A DNA stretch of 25,924 nt from Nitrososphaerota archaeon (lineage in GTDB: Archaea > Thermoproteota > Nitrososphaeria > Nitrososphaerales > UBA183): contig JAPCJR010000018.1 of assembly GCA_027886865.1 (NCBI GenBank), positions 1-25,924 on the forward strand. The letters are read 5' to 3'. A program made the position numbers and the translations under genes. Under the pieces are notes generated by a model. It did no database searches and was not told where the DNA came from. It was given only the letters and a program-made list of their open reading frames with translations. Shown here one piece after another: positions 15,793 to 23,214 of the stretch (its first letter is position 1; the number at the start of each line of letters is the position of its first letter).

Positions 15793-16725
15793 ATGAAGTT
15801 CGGCATACAGCATCCAAATTTCACTTTCGACGGGGACGGTCCCGCCATCGCAGATTCACTGCGTAAGATCGTCGTCGCGGCAGAGGACCTCGGCTATGAC
15901 TCCTTCTGGGTGATGGACCATTTGCACCAGATTGCGAACGTCGGCCAACCCCAAGAGCCGATGCTCGAGGGCTGGGCCACGATATCCGTCCTTGCGGGCG
16001 TGACCTCGAAGATCAAGCTGGGCACCATGGTGACGGGGAACACCTACAGGCATCCTTCAGTGCTCGCGAAGATGGGTGCCACCGTGGACGTGCTGAGCAA
16101 AGGAAGGCTCTTCATGGGGATCGGGGCCGCGTGGAACGAAGAGGAGGCGTCCGCCTATGGCATCCCGTTTCCGCCGACGAAGGAGAGGCTGCAGCGCCTG
16201 GACGAGGCCGTCCAGGTGATCCAGCGCATGTGGACCGAGGACAGGGCGAGCTTCGATGGAAAGTTTTACCAGCTCCGTGGCGCCTATTGCAATCCCAAGC
16301 CGATACAGAAGCCACACCCGCCGATACTGATAGGAGGAGCCGGCGAGAAGCGGACGCTGAAGACGGTCGCCAAGTACGGAGACGCCTGCAACCTTTTCGG
16401 CTCCGTGGACACGGTAAAGAGGAAGCTGGGCATCCTCCGCGCGCACTGCAAGGAAGTGGGCAGAGACTATGATTCAATCACCAAGTCGAAGCTGGGAAGG
16501 ATCGTCATCGGCGACCGCGAGAGCATTGAGAAGATGTTCCGACAGATGGGGGTCCCGGCAGAGAGGATGAAGGAGTTCCTCACCTACGGGACTCCGGAGC
16601 AGATACACCTGCAGCTTGAGGCATTCAGGGAGGTCGGCGTCGACTATCTGATATTCTCGTTCGACCCGAGAAACGAGCTGGAGGCGGTAACCCGCTTCGC
16701 GAAAGACGTGATGTCCACCTTCTGA
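15793..16725 (+). CDS. LLM-class F420-dependent oxidoreductase
   Basis: This 310-aa bacterial-luciferase-like flavin/F420 oxidoreductase is a TIM barrel that transfers hydride between coenzyme F420 and an organic substrate. Family features are MKFGIQHPNF at the start, AAEDLGYDSFWVMDH, the SKIKLGTMVTGNTYRHPSVLAKMGAT region, LSKGRLFMGIGAAWNEEEASAYGI, and PHPPILIGGAGEKRTL with AKYGDACNLFG. The GTMVTGNTYR/HPSVLAK signature is typical of F420 rather than FMN users. The start ATG 15793 has GGAGG 5 nt upstream; ATG 15790 and TTG 15778 are alternatives. It is divergent from the NHL gene. Substrate unknown. Confidence 0.88.
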   Translation: MKFGIQHPNFTFDGDGPAIADSLRKIVVAAEDLGYDSFWVMDHLHQIANVGQPQEPMLEGWATISVLAGVTSKIKLGTMVTGNTYRHPSVLAKMGATVDVLSKGRLFMGIGAAWNEEEASAYGIPFPPTKERLQRLDEAVQVIQRMWTEDRASFDGKFYQLRGAYCNPKPIQKPHPPILIGGAGEKRTLKTVAKYGDACNLFGSVDTVKRKLGILRAHCKEVGRDYDSITKSKLGRIVIGDRESIEKMFRQMGVPAERMKEFLTYGTPEQIHLQLEAFREVGVDYLIFSFDPRNELEAVTRFAKDVMSTF

Positions 16726-16798
16726 AAGCATACCTCTACGCCGAAGTTGATGGCGGCGCGAAAGACCCGCCAGCTTGATGCCCCCTATCTCCCGCAAA

Positions 16799-16808
16799 TG
16801 CTTAAGCG
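16799..16808 (+). promoter_or_regulatory. TATA-like box for the plus-strand Kelch protein
   Basis: TGCTTAAGCG is centred about 40 nt upstream of ATG 16843, giving a leader of roughly 10-15 nt. The CTTAA core matches the boxes at 527 and 4073. Confidence 0.35.
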
Positions 16809-16842
16809 GACTGCATCTCTCAGCTATTGATCGGGCTGACGA

Positions 16843-17952
16843 ATGTCAGGGAACAGCGGTTCATCCAGCAGGTCAACGGCCAGCGGCCCTGCGTCCGGCT
16901 CGATGATCATGATGATTATCATAGTCATGTTCGTAGTGACCACAACGGTGACATATTCGGCGACCCTTGCCACGGAAGGTTCGAGCACCATGTCTACCGC
17001 GTCCAGCAGCACCTCTGAAGGCGTAACTTCCTCAGCTTCCTCAGCCGTCCTGACGTGGAACCCCTCGGTCGGCTACCCGACAGATATCTGGACCCAGTCG
17101 TGCGTGGAGTCGGGCGGATACATCTATTGCGTCGGGGGGCTGACGGGGACTGACGCGGTAACGGATTCTACCAGCGCCGCCTACTACGCTCCGCTCTCGT
17201 CTTCAGGGATCGGCGATTGGACAACCACCACGAGCTATCCAACCAGCATCAGGTCTGAGTGGTGCGTGGCGGAGGCGAGCGTGATGTACTGCGTCGGAGG
17301 CTACGCGGGTTCCACCCTGTCCGATGCCGTCTACTATGCTCATCTCTCGTCTTCCGGAGTCGGACCCTGGACCAACACGACGAGCTACCCGTTCCCCGTA
17401 TGGCTGACATCCTGTGTGGCATCGAGCAGCGGCATCTACTGCGTCGGTGGCGGGACCTCCGGGGCTGCACTGTCCTCGTCCGACGCTGTCTACTTTGCGC
17501 CCTTCTCGTCCTCGGGAATCAGCCAGTGGGTGAGCACGACTAACTATCCGGCCGGCGTCAAGCAGCAAGCGTGCGTGGCTTCTGCGAGCAACATTTACTG
17601 CGTAGGGGGCTATCTGAGCACGGATGTCTACTATGCCGCGCTCTCCCCGTCTGGGGTAGGCAAGTGGACGAACACCACGGGGTACCCGTTCACGGTAGGT
17701 GCCAACCTGGTATCCTGCGTAGTAATCGGCGATGAGGTGTACTGCGTCGGCGGTCACACGGGCCCGAACGTCTCCAGCGACATCTACCACGCCCCGATTT
17801 CCCCGTCCGGCGTCGGCCAGTGGCTCAGCGCCGCGAGATATCCGGTCGGCGTCTTCGGCCAATCCTGCGTGACAACCGGGGGCCAGATATACTGCATCGG
17901 AGGCGAGACGGCATCTGGAAGCATCCTCAGCAATGCGTCATATTCGTCCTGA
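16843..17952 (+). CDS. Kelch-like six-blade surface protein, N-terminal anchor
   Basis: This 369-aa protein has a short Ser/Gly-rich cytoplasmic tail and a transmembrane anchor at about residues 21-40 (MIMMIIIVMFVVTTTVTYSA). A Ser/Thr stalk of about 28 residues leads into six Kelch-like repeats. Each repeat has the pattern YP, CV, then IYCVGG, then VYYA.LSSSG and W. In every blade two Cys are spaced by eight residues (as in SCVESGGYIYC), likely a disulfide between neighbouring strands on the cell outside. There is no C-terminal helix. It is convergent with a paralogue at 18083-19765 that has the opposite anchoring. Ligand unknown. Confidence 0.78.
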   Translation: MSGNSGSSSRSTASGPASGSMIMMIIIVMFVVTTTVTYSATLATEGSSTMSTASSSTSEGVTSSASSAVLTWNPSVGYPTDIWTQSCVESGGYIYCVGGLTGTDAVTDSTSAAYYAPLSSSGIGDWTTTTSYPTSIRSEWCVAEASVMYCVGGYAGSTLSDAVYYAHLSSSGVGPWTNTTSYPFPVWLTSCVASSSGIYCVGGGTSGAALSSSDAVYFAPFSSSGISQWVSTTNYPAGVKQQACVASASNIYCVGGYLSTDVYYAALSPSGVGKWTNTTGYPFTVGANLVSCVVIGDEVYCVGGHTGPNVSSDIYHAPISPSGVGQWLSAARYPVGVFGQSCVTTGGQIYCIGGETASGSILSNASYSS

Positions 17953-18082
17953 GGCCCCTCAAATCAACGAGGCTCTCCAGAGCGAATAGGTCGACTTGGC
18001 AGAAGACCACCGACTGCCTAGCTTGAACCATCGCCCACTCAGGTTTGGAATCGCAATGCAGGTAAGCGTGAGTTCGATCCAT

Positions 18083-19765
18083 CTACACGCTGGCTTTCCC
18101 GCGCATGAAAAGGACGGCGCCAAGCAGCCCAGCGGCCGCCACCACCGCTACTCCCACGATCAGATACGGCGTCAGACCCTGAGAACCGCCGGAAGTCACC
18201 GTGGCAGTGTTGTGAATCGTTGAAGTGACGGTCGCGGTCGCAGTCGATGCTTGTCCGGTCGTGACCGTCACCGCTGGCGCCGTCGTCGTCACGGTGACCG
18301 TCGATGCGGAGGTGGCCGTGACGGTAGCAGTGGCGGTCGCATCGGCAGTCGCCGTATTCGTCAAAGTCTCCGTGTGGGTCGCAGTAATCGTGGAGGTCTC
18401 CGTGGCAGTGGCTGTCAGGGTCGAGGTCGCCGTAGCGGTAGAGTTAGCCGGCTGCGTGACCGTCGTGGTAGAGGTCGATGTCTGGGTGACCGTGGTCGGC
18501 GAGGTCGATGTAGACGTTACAGTAGTAGTCGTGTTAGAAGTTACGGTCGTCGTTGAGGCCGGCAATGTGATCGTGCTCACCACCGTCGTCGTACTCGCCG
18601 TCGGGACTATCTCTGAGTAGTAGATTGACTCGGATGCAAAGAAAGCGTTGTTCCCGACGCAGAAGATGTAGCCGTCAGACCCAGGATACAGCGCACAGAG
18701 ATTAGAGGCTCGCTGGATACCGAGCAGGCCGAACGGATAGCTGTTTCCGGTCGTCCACGTTCCCACTCCCGAGGATGAAAGCGCTGCATAGTAGACGCCG
18801 GCGGTCGGCTGGTTCTGCACCTGACCACCAACGCAGTACATGTAGCCCGAGTATGCTACGCATGACGCAGCCTCGATATCCGAGTCTGGGTAGTGCGTCG
18901 TCGAAGCCCAAGGCCCTACACCGGACGAAGAGACCGGCGCGAAATCGACGCCATTACTGACGAACTGGTTGCCTCCGCTTAGGATATATCCGCCGACGCA
19001 GTAGATGTAGCTGGAGTCGTAGACGCATGACTGCTCCCCGACGGGGAGCGGGTAGGCCGTGTCCTCTGACCAGGTTCCCGTCCCATCAGAGAAAGTCCAG
19101 ACCACACCAGTGAAGTCCGAATCTGTTATCCCGCCGACACAGGTAATGTAGGGGACGGTGCTTTTAAGCTTGAGTGGCGGAGGCGACGTGTACTGTTCTT
19201 CAGAGACCACGCACGATGAGTGGCTGATCCCGGTGGGATAGGATGCCAGAGCTATCCACGACCCCACCCCTGAAGCGCTGACCGAAGCGGCGTACACGCT
19301 GTCCACCCCGTTTCCGTTTGAATCCTCGCCTCCTACGCAGTAGATGTCCGCTGTCGTGCCGCCGAACTGACTGGTGACCGTCCCTATCACGCAGGACTGC
19401 GCGTATATGCCCAAAGGATAGTTGTTCGGGCTTCGTACCCACGTTCCGATGCCGGCCGATGAGACCGGGGCGTAGTAAACAGGATTGCTTGGGTTGAAGC
19501 CGATGTCTCCGCCGACGCAGTAGATGTAGCCTGAGTACACGGCGCACGACTGGTCATCGACGTTGACCGGGTAATTTGTGGTGGAGCCCCATGGGCTGAT
19601 GGAATCCGCGCCGGCCCTTTGCGAAAAGGTAAGGGTGCCCACGACTAAAAGGGCGAGTAAGATGATCGTCAGCCGTCGTCCGACCAGTCCGCGCTGCGAG
19701 CGGGACGAACCCCGAACCGAGCTGAAACTATGACGCCCAGCGAATTTCGGGTCCGACTGGGCCAA
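18083..19765 (-). CDS. Kelch-like six-blade surface protein, C-terminal stalk and anchor
   Basis: This 560-aa secreted protein has a signal segment at about residues 31-50 and six Kelch-like blades up to about residue 385. The blades carry the same paired-Cys pattern as the neighbour at 16843, with longer inserts in blades 2 and 3. A stalk of about 135 residues follows, almost entirely Thr/Ser/Val/Ala with TVTxT repeats and probably O-glycosylated. It ends in a transmembrane helix (YLIVGVAVVAAAGLLGAVLF) and MRGK. The start is TTG at 19765; a TTTTTATAAG box lies about 33 nt upstream. DNA for the stalk is a GTCNCNGTN-type low-complexity tract that invites length variation. Confidence 0.78.
   Translation of the reverse strand: MAQSDPKFAGRHSFSSVRGSSRSQRGLVGRRLTIILLALLVVGTLTFSQRAGADSISPWGSTTNYPVNVDDQSCAVYSGYIYCVGGDIGFNPSNPVYYAPVSSAGIGTWVRSPNNYPLGIYAQSCVIGTVTSQFGGTTADIYCVGGEDSNGNGVDSVYAASVSASGVGSWIALASYPTGISHSSCVVSEEQYTSPPPLKLKSTVPYITCVGGITDSDFTGVVWTFSDGTGTWSEDTAYPLPVGEQSCVYDSSYIYCVGGYILSGGNQFVSNGVDFAPVSSSGVGPWASTTHYPDSDIEAASCVAYSGYMYCVGGQVQNQPTAGVYYAALSSSGVGTWTTGNSYPFGLLGIQRASNLCALYPGSDGYIFCVGNNAFFASESIYYSEIVPTASTTTVVSTITLPASTTTVTSNTTTTVTSTSTSPTTVTQTSTSTTTVTQPANSTATATSTLTATATETSTITATHTETLTNTATADATATATVTATSASTVTVTTTAPAVTVTTGQASTATATVTSTIHNTATVTSGGSQGLTPYLIVGVAVVAAAGLLGAVLFMRGKASV
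18200..18600 (-). repeat. Low-complexity Thr/Val/Ser stalk-coding tract
   Basis: This tract encodes the stalk of the Kelch-like protein ending at 18083. It is a degenerate array of ACN/GTN/TCN codons (TVTST, TATAT and similar). It also gives long open frames on the opposite strand, which are artefacts of this composition. Confidence 0.7.
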
Positions 19766-19792
19766 TAATCTCTGGAATCATCGTGGTGGCCC

Positions 19793-19803
19793 GCTTATAA
19801 AAA
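19793..19803 (-). promoter_or_regulatory. TATA-like box for the minus-strand Kelch protein
   Basis: GTTTTTATAAG on the minus strand is centred about 33 nt before the TTG at 19765, giving a leader of about five nt. Confidence 0.45.
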
Positions 19804-19840
19804 CAAGAAGGACTGGCCGAAGCTGAATTCACAGGTCCCC

Positions 19841-19877
19841 AAGGGGGTGTCCCGGTCTCCAAACAGGAGACACCCTT
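19841..19877. repeat. Inverted repeats in divergent intergenic region
   Basis: GGGTGTC (19845-19851) pairs with GACACCC (19869-19875). GTCTCC (19855-19860) pairs with GGAGAC (19866-19871). The two right arms overlap, so the stems are mutually exclusive. It lies in the 242-nt gap between two divergent genes. Possible operator or transcript hairpin; function unproven. Confidence 0.4.
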
Positions 19878-19909
19878 GATATTCTGAGAGCCTCCACCGA
19901 ATTCGGCAT

Positions 19910-19960
19910 CGTATCAGAATCGTTTCAGCCAAGTAAGGACCGTATCGAAATCGTTTCAAC
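19910..19960. repeat. Two 20-bp direct repeats, 31 bp apart
   Basis: CGTATCAGAATCGTTTCAGC (19910-19929) and CGTATCGAAATCGTTTCAAC (19941-19960) are 17/20 identical and spaced by 31 bp, close to three helical turns. They lie 48-98 nt upstream of the ATG at 20008. This is the geometry of tandem operator sites for a DNA-binding regulator. No CRISPR is implied with only two copies. Confidence 0.5.
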
Positions 19961-20007
19961 GAACCAATTTAGTCAGACGCTTCCTATGCACTCCCTGTGA
20001 TTCAAAA

Positions 20008-20478
20008 ATGACAGCACAACAAATGGCGGAAGCATTTCCCGGTGCCGCATCGATATTCGCTATCGTGGGCGCCTGTTTCATGATCTTGGCGGCGATGCTG
20101 ATACTTGCGGTCTCGGCCTTCGTCGTGCCTCACCTGAACGACTCGTTCTTCAACGGAACCTGGAACTTCAACAGCACCGGCCATCCAATACCCATCCATA
20201 ACATCCCGGGCTTCGTGGGCAGCGTCCTGACCGGGGTGGGCCTGTTCGGGCTCGTCTCGGGCCTGGTCGTGCTCGGCTCTGGTATCATGGTAAGGATCCA
20301 TCCTGAACAGTCAAGCGTCTTCGGGGTGCTGGTACTCATATTCTCCGTCTTGAGCTTCTTCGGGTCGGGAGGGTTCGTGATAGGGGCGATACTGGGCATG
20401 ATAGGGGGCGTAATGATACTCAGGTGGAGGCGGCCAGCGACGGTCGCCGAGGCGCCGACAAGCGTCCCAGTAGCGTAA
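20008..20478 (+). CDS. Four-helix membrane protein (DUF6114/DUF4064-like)
   Basis: This 156-aa protein has about four transmembrane helices: residues 14-40, 67-94, 103-120 and 122-140. An extracellular loop with NGT and NST potential N-glycosylation sites lies between helices 1 and 2. The terminal GFVIGAILGMIGGVMILRW resembles small archaeal membrane families that end with a Gly-rich helix pair. Function unknown. A pair of direct repeats upstream suggests regulated expression, perhaps by the membrane-bound winged-helix protein encoded next. AATTTAGT at about 19966 is a weak TATA candidate. Confidence 0.6.
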   Translation: MTAQQMAEAFPGAASIFAIVGACFMILAAMLILAVSAFVVPHLNDSFFNGTWNFNSTGHPIPIHNIPGFVGSVLTGVGLFGLVSGLVVLGSGIMVRIHPEQSSVFGVLVLIFSVLSFFGSGGFVIGAILGMIGGVMILRWRRPATVAEAPTSVPVA

Positions 20479-20537
20479 GTCTGGCCGGATAAGGTAAAGA
20501 GTCGTCCACTGGGCATGAGAGCGAGGGGCCGAGCGAG

Positions 20538-21053
20538 TTGAAGAAGCTCAAGGTACTGCTGATATTGCTTCTGGCCGCGACCTCAGGCCTCGTCGTCTCG
20601 ATCTACCTGCTCGCCGTGCTCTATGCCCCCGGCGAGTCGCCCCTGAGCGTGCTCTACCTGATCCTGACGAGCGGTGTCCCGCAGAACCTGACGTTCTTCA
20701 TCCCGCTCTCCTCTCTGCTGTTCCTCAGCACGGTGCTGGCCAGCATGGTCGGCGTGATCTACTTCCTCGTGCTGCCGGAGGTGAAGACATACTACGAGTC
20801 CGACCCAGGAAAAGAGGCCGGCGCGATGGTGATGAGGACGCTGAAGCCCGACGAGAGGAAGGTCGTCGGCGTGCTCAAGGTCCATGGAGGCAGCTACATG
20901 CAGAAATTCATCACGCAGGAGACCGGACTGTCCAGGCTGAAGACCCACCGGGTGGTCGCAACGCTCGCGGAGAGGGGAATAGTGCAAGTTCAAAAGCGGG
21001 GAAACACGAACGAGGTCTCGCTCGCAAAGTGGTTCCTCGACGGAATGGGATAG
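20538..21053 (+). CDS. Membrane-anchored winged helix-turn-helix regulator
   Basis: This 171-aa protein has two N-terminal transmembrane helices (about residues 5-28 and 52-80), a short linker, and a C-terminal winged HTH. The HTH begins at KPDERKVVGVLKVHGGSYMQ and continues ITQETGLSRLKTHRVVATLAERGIVQVQKRGNTNEVSL, i.e. recognition helix then wing. Archaea carry many such membrane-bound MarR/IclR-like regulators. It starts TTG at 20538, 59 nt after the small membrane protein gene, probably in the same operon. It is a candidate binder of the direct repeats at 19910-19960, which is inference. Confidence 0.75.
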   Translation: MKKLKVLLILLLAATSGLVVSIYLLAVLYAPGESPLSVLYLILTSGVPQNLTFFIPLSSLLFLSTVLASMVGVIYFLVLPEVKTYYESDPGKEAGAMVMRTLKPDERKVVGVLKVHGGSYMQKFITQETGLSRLKTHRVVATLAERGIVQVQKRGNTNEVSLAKWFLDGMG

Positions 21054-21089
21054 GTCAGGTCTCTGGACGGGCGAGTCACCGATGGAACA

Positions 21090-21181
21090 CTCAAAAGCCC
21101 GCTGAATCTTTGCGTGCCTAACTTCGATTGAAAAGGAACGCAACGATATCCGGGACGGAGAAAGGGTCGCGAAGGCGTCTT
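21090..21181 (+). pseudogene. Duplicated 5' fragment of the CDF exporter gene with promoter
   Basis: From GAACACTCAAAAGC through TTGAAAAGGAACGCAACGAT (TTG at 21128) to GCGAAGGCGTCTT this stretch copies the promoter and first 17-18 codons of the intact CDF gene at 23215. Relative to that gene it has one base missing (ATATCCGGG against ATATTCCGGG), which shifts the frame. Homology stops abruptly at about 21181. It is a truncated, frameshifted remnant. Confidence 0.75.
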
Positions 21182-21227
21182 GTGTAGTAATCGGGAAGAG
21201 TTGTACTGCGTCAGCGGTCATCCGGCC
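21181..21227 (+). pseudogene. Kelch-gene fragment scar
   Basis: TGTGTAGTAATCGGG followed by TGTACTGCGTC and GCGGTCA matches the fifth-blade coding DNA of the Kelch-like gene at 17716-17764 (TGCGTAGTAATCGGC, TGTACTGCGTC, GCGGTCA), with one base deleted. It is joined directly to the CDF fragment. Read on the minus strand it supplies the last few codons and the stop of the Ig-like surface protein. Confidence 0.6.
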
Positions 21228-22939
21228 GGAGGTCTAACTAGGACCCTCTTCCTCAAGAGGAGAGAGGTGGCGGCGACGGTCAGGACTGCTACCACCGAAA
21301 CCAGCGGAAACAGGTACCCCAGAATGGAAGTGGAGCTCGCAGCTGTCGATGTCGAGCTGGAAGGGGCGCTGGAGCTCGCTGAGGACAAACTGGACGAAGT
21401 CGTCACCACGGCGCTGGTCGACGCTTGAGAAATCTCAGTGCTCGCGGAAGTCGCAGAGACCGTACCGGTCAGTATCGGCGTCGAGCTCGAGGTGCTCGTG
21501 ACGGTAGCGGTGCCGGTCGTGGTGGAGGTGCTTGTGACGATAACAGTGCTGGTAGTGGTGGAGGTGCTTGTGGCGGGCGATGAGGTTGTCGATGTCTCAG
21601 TGACCTGCGCGACGGATAGAGCGAACATCCCCGAGATTCCGTCGTTGTCGGTGTCTCCTGAGTAGACCGCCGTGATCGTCACTGGCGAGGCAGCGGACGA
21701 AGGCGTATAGTTGACGGCGCAGGACCCGGCGGAGAGCGTACAGGTCGTAGCGGGGGAGAAGTCAGCGACGCCGCTGCTTGCCCATGTTATGGTCCCGGTC
21801 GGCGAGACGCCAGAGACGGTGTCTGAGCAGGTGGTGGCCGAGCCTGTCGTAACGGAAGATGGCGAGCATGTCACGGTCTCGGTAGCTATAGCCTTCACCC
21901 CGGAGATTGAAGAGTAGGCCGAGCTTGCAGGGTTGTTCAAGTCACCTGAGTAGCTAGCGTTGACCTTGGCGGGCGACGGGACGGAGGGTGTGTAGGAGAC
22001 AGAGCAGCTACCCGAAGAGAGGGTGCACGTCTTCGGCGAGAACGTCCCAGTCGCATTGGTCGTCCAGGTCACAGTCCCCGTCGGGGAGGCACCCGTCTCC
22101 GTGGCGGTGCACTGTGTTGGCGTGGTCACCGTCACCGTGGAAGGACCACAGGTTACAGAGGTAGAGGCCACGTTGGGTGCAAAGCTTAGCGCCAACTCCG
22201 CCCAACCGTCGTTAGTCTGCGGGTAATTGAAGGGTGCAACCGTGGTACCGTTCTGACCCCAGAATACATACTCGCTCGCCTGCCATCCTCCAATCATGCC
22301 GCAATAATAACACGGCTGGCCTGGGATCAATGCGTAGCCTGACCCCGCGGAGAACTGGAACGCGTTGTTTGCAATGACTCCGGCTGCTACGAAGCTGTTC
22401 GCGTAAGGAGTCAATGGGACGATGAAGGCACCTGGGGCGTCGTTCGCACTTGAAGCGCCGATTCCCGTCTTGAACGCAGTTGCGTTTATCCCAGAGATGT
22501 CGTAGACATCCGCTCCCAGGAAGGCGCGGCCCGCGGTCGCGAAGACCATCGTATCGGCTCCTGTAGAGGATGCCGTGGCCGAGAAGACGTATTCTTCGCA
22601 GGTCGTGCTAGAGCATGAAGTTTCGACGTTATTTAGAAGGCGATAGACGTTGTTTTGAGAATCCTGGACTGAGGGGGAGTCGCAGTTCGCGGAGGGTCCT
22701 GAGAGGCACCCGAAGAAGACCACAATGGCGCTACCGGCCGTCGTGTTCAAAGAACATGAGAAGGAAGAGCTGAACAGAGAGTCATTGTTCTCGCAGTTAG
22801 CGCTGGAGTTGGTCGATTCTAGCGTCGGAAGCGCATAAACCGAGGTGGCCCTGGGGAGGGCGATCAGGGTCACAGCGAACAGAGATGCGAGCAGGGTGAC
22901 GCCCAAATAAGCGCGTGGCCCACGAGACTCGATCTTCAT
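21218..22939 (-). CDS. Secreted surface protein with two Ig-like domains, stalk and C-terminal anchor
   Basis: The 573-aa protein has a signal segment at about residues 11-30 and an N-terminal domain at 40-255 that is rich in Cys and shared with the left-edge gene at 1-343. Two bacterial-Ig-like (Big_3_5-type) domains follow at about 258-345 and 355-445, each with CSxxS, SPTGTVTW and GSCSVSYTPS or GSCAVNYTPS. A Ser/Thr stalk (about 448-540), a transmembrane helix (541-563) and basic residues end the protein. It is an outer-surface protein, probably a repeat-domain spacer presenting the N-terminal domain. The last codons (RPPAG and stop) fall in recombination debris, so the original C-terminus was probably replaced. 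The ATG at 22939 matches the start of the paralogue. Confidence 0.78.
   Translation of the reverse strand: MKIESRGPRAYLGVTLLASLFAVTLIALPRATSVYALPTLESTNSSANCENNDSLFSSSFSCSLNTTAGSAIVVFFGCLSGPSANCDSPSVQDSQNNVYRLLNNVETSCSSTTCEEYVFSATASSTGADTMVFATAGRAFLGADVYDISGINATAFKTGIGASSANDAPGAFIVPLTPYANSFVAAGVIANNAFQFSAGSGYALIPGQPCYYCGMIGGWQASEYVFWGQNGTTVAPFNYPQTNDGWAELALSFAPNVASTSVTCGPSTVTVTTPTQCTATETGASPTGTVTWTTNATGTFSPKTCTLSSGSCSVSYTPSVPSPAKVNASYSGDLNNPASSAYSSISGVKAIATETVTCSPSSVTTGSATTCSDTVSGVSPTGTITWASSGVADFSPATTCTLSAGSCAVNYTPSSAASPVTITAVYSGDTDNDGISGMFALSVAQVTETSTTSSPATSTSTTTSTVIVTSTSTTTGTATVTSTSSSTPILTGTVSATSASTEISQASTSAVVTTSSSLSSASSSAPSSSTSTAASSTSILGYLFPLVSVVAVLTVAATSLLLRKRVLVRPPAG
21430..21610 (-). 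repeat. Low-complexity Ser/Thr stalk-coding tract
   Basis: This tract encodes the TSTTT/STVTVTST stalk of the Ig-like protein. Plus-strand copies such as GTGGTGGAGGTGCTTGTGACG recur with small changes, so repeat-length variation between strains is likely. Confidence 0.55.
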
Positions 22940-23214
22940 CGACGAACTCGACCTCGCTCGGCTTCATATTGCGGAGAATCTGCGGAAATCACTCGGGATT
23001 GTCTCTTAATTATCGTTTTTCTTGTTGGACTAATAAATGTTGGAAGGTCTTTCATGCAGATTGCCATCGTGAGGGTTGGCACGTTTCGGAACACGAGCGA
23101 GGTCTCGCCCAGTATGTGCACCTCCAAAGCATAGCTCGGCAGTCCTCCCAACCAAGGCCCCGCGCTTCCGAAGAACACTCAAATGCGCGCTGACGGCTAG
23201 TCGGACAATCTCGC
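22940..23214. promoter_or_regulatory. Divergent promoter region of Ig-like protein and CDF exporter
   Basis: This 275-nt gene-free gap holds a TTTATTAGTCC box on the minus strand (about 23031-23037), conserved in position with the paralogue at 1-343. Next to the CDF gene is an AGAACACTCAAATGC element at about 23173-23187, also conserved in the duplicated fragment at 21090, which marks it as a likely promoter element of the exporter gene. No RNA gene is seen. Confidence 0.5.

Noticed and set aside
18050..18095. tRNA-like T-loop (GAGTTCGATCC) with an AGCGTG/CACGCT hairpin
   Set aside because: No acceptor, D or anticodon arms fit; the hairpin overlaps the end of the Kelch-like gene and may at most act as a stop signal.
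18225..18620. Plus-strand 131-aa Val/Ala-rich open frame
   Set aside because: It is the antisense of the Thr-rich stalk of the minus-strand Kelch-like protein; no start signals and only low-complexity sequence.
19910..19960. CRISPR array
   Set aside because: Only two imperfect 20-bp repeats, an 11-bp spacer and no cas genes.
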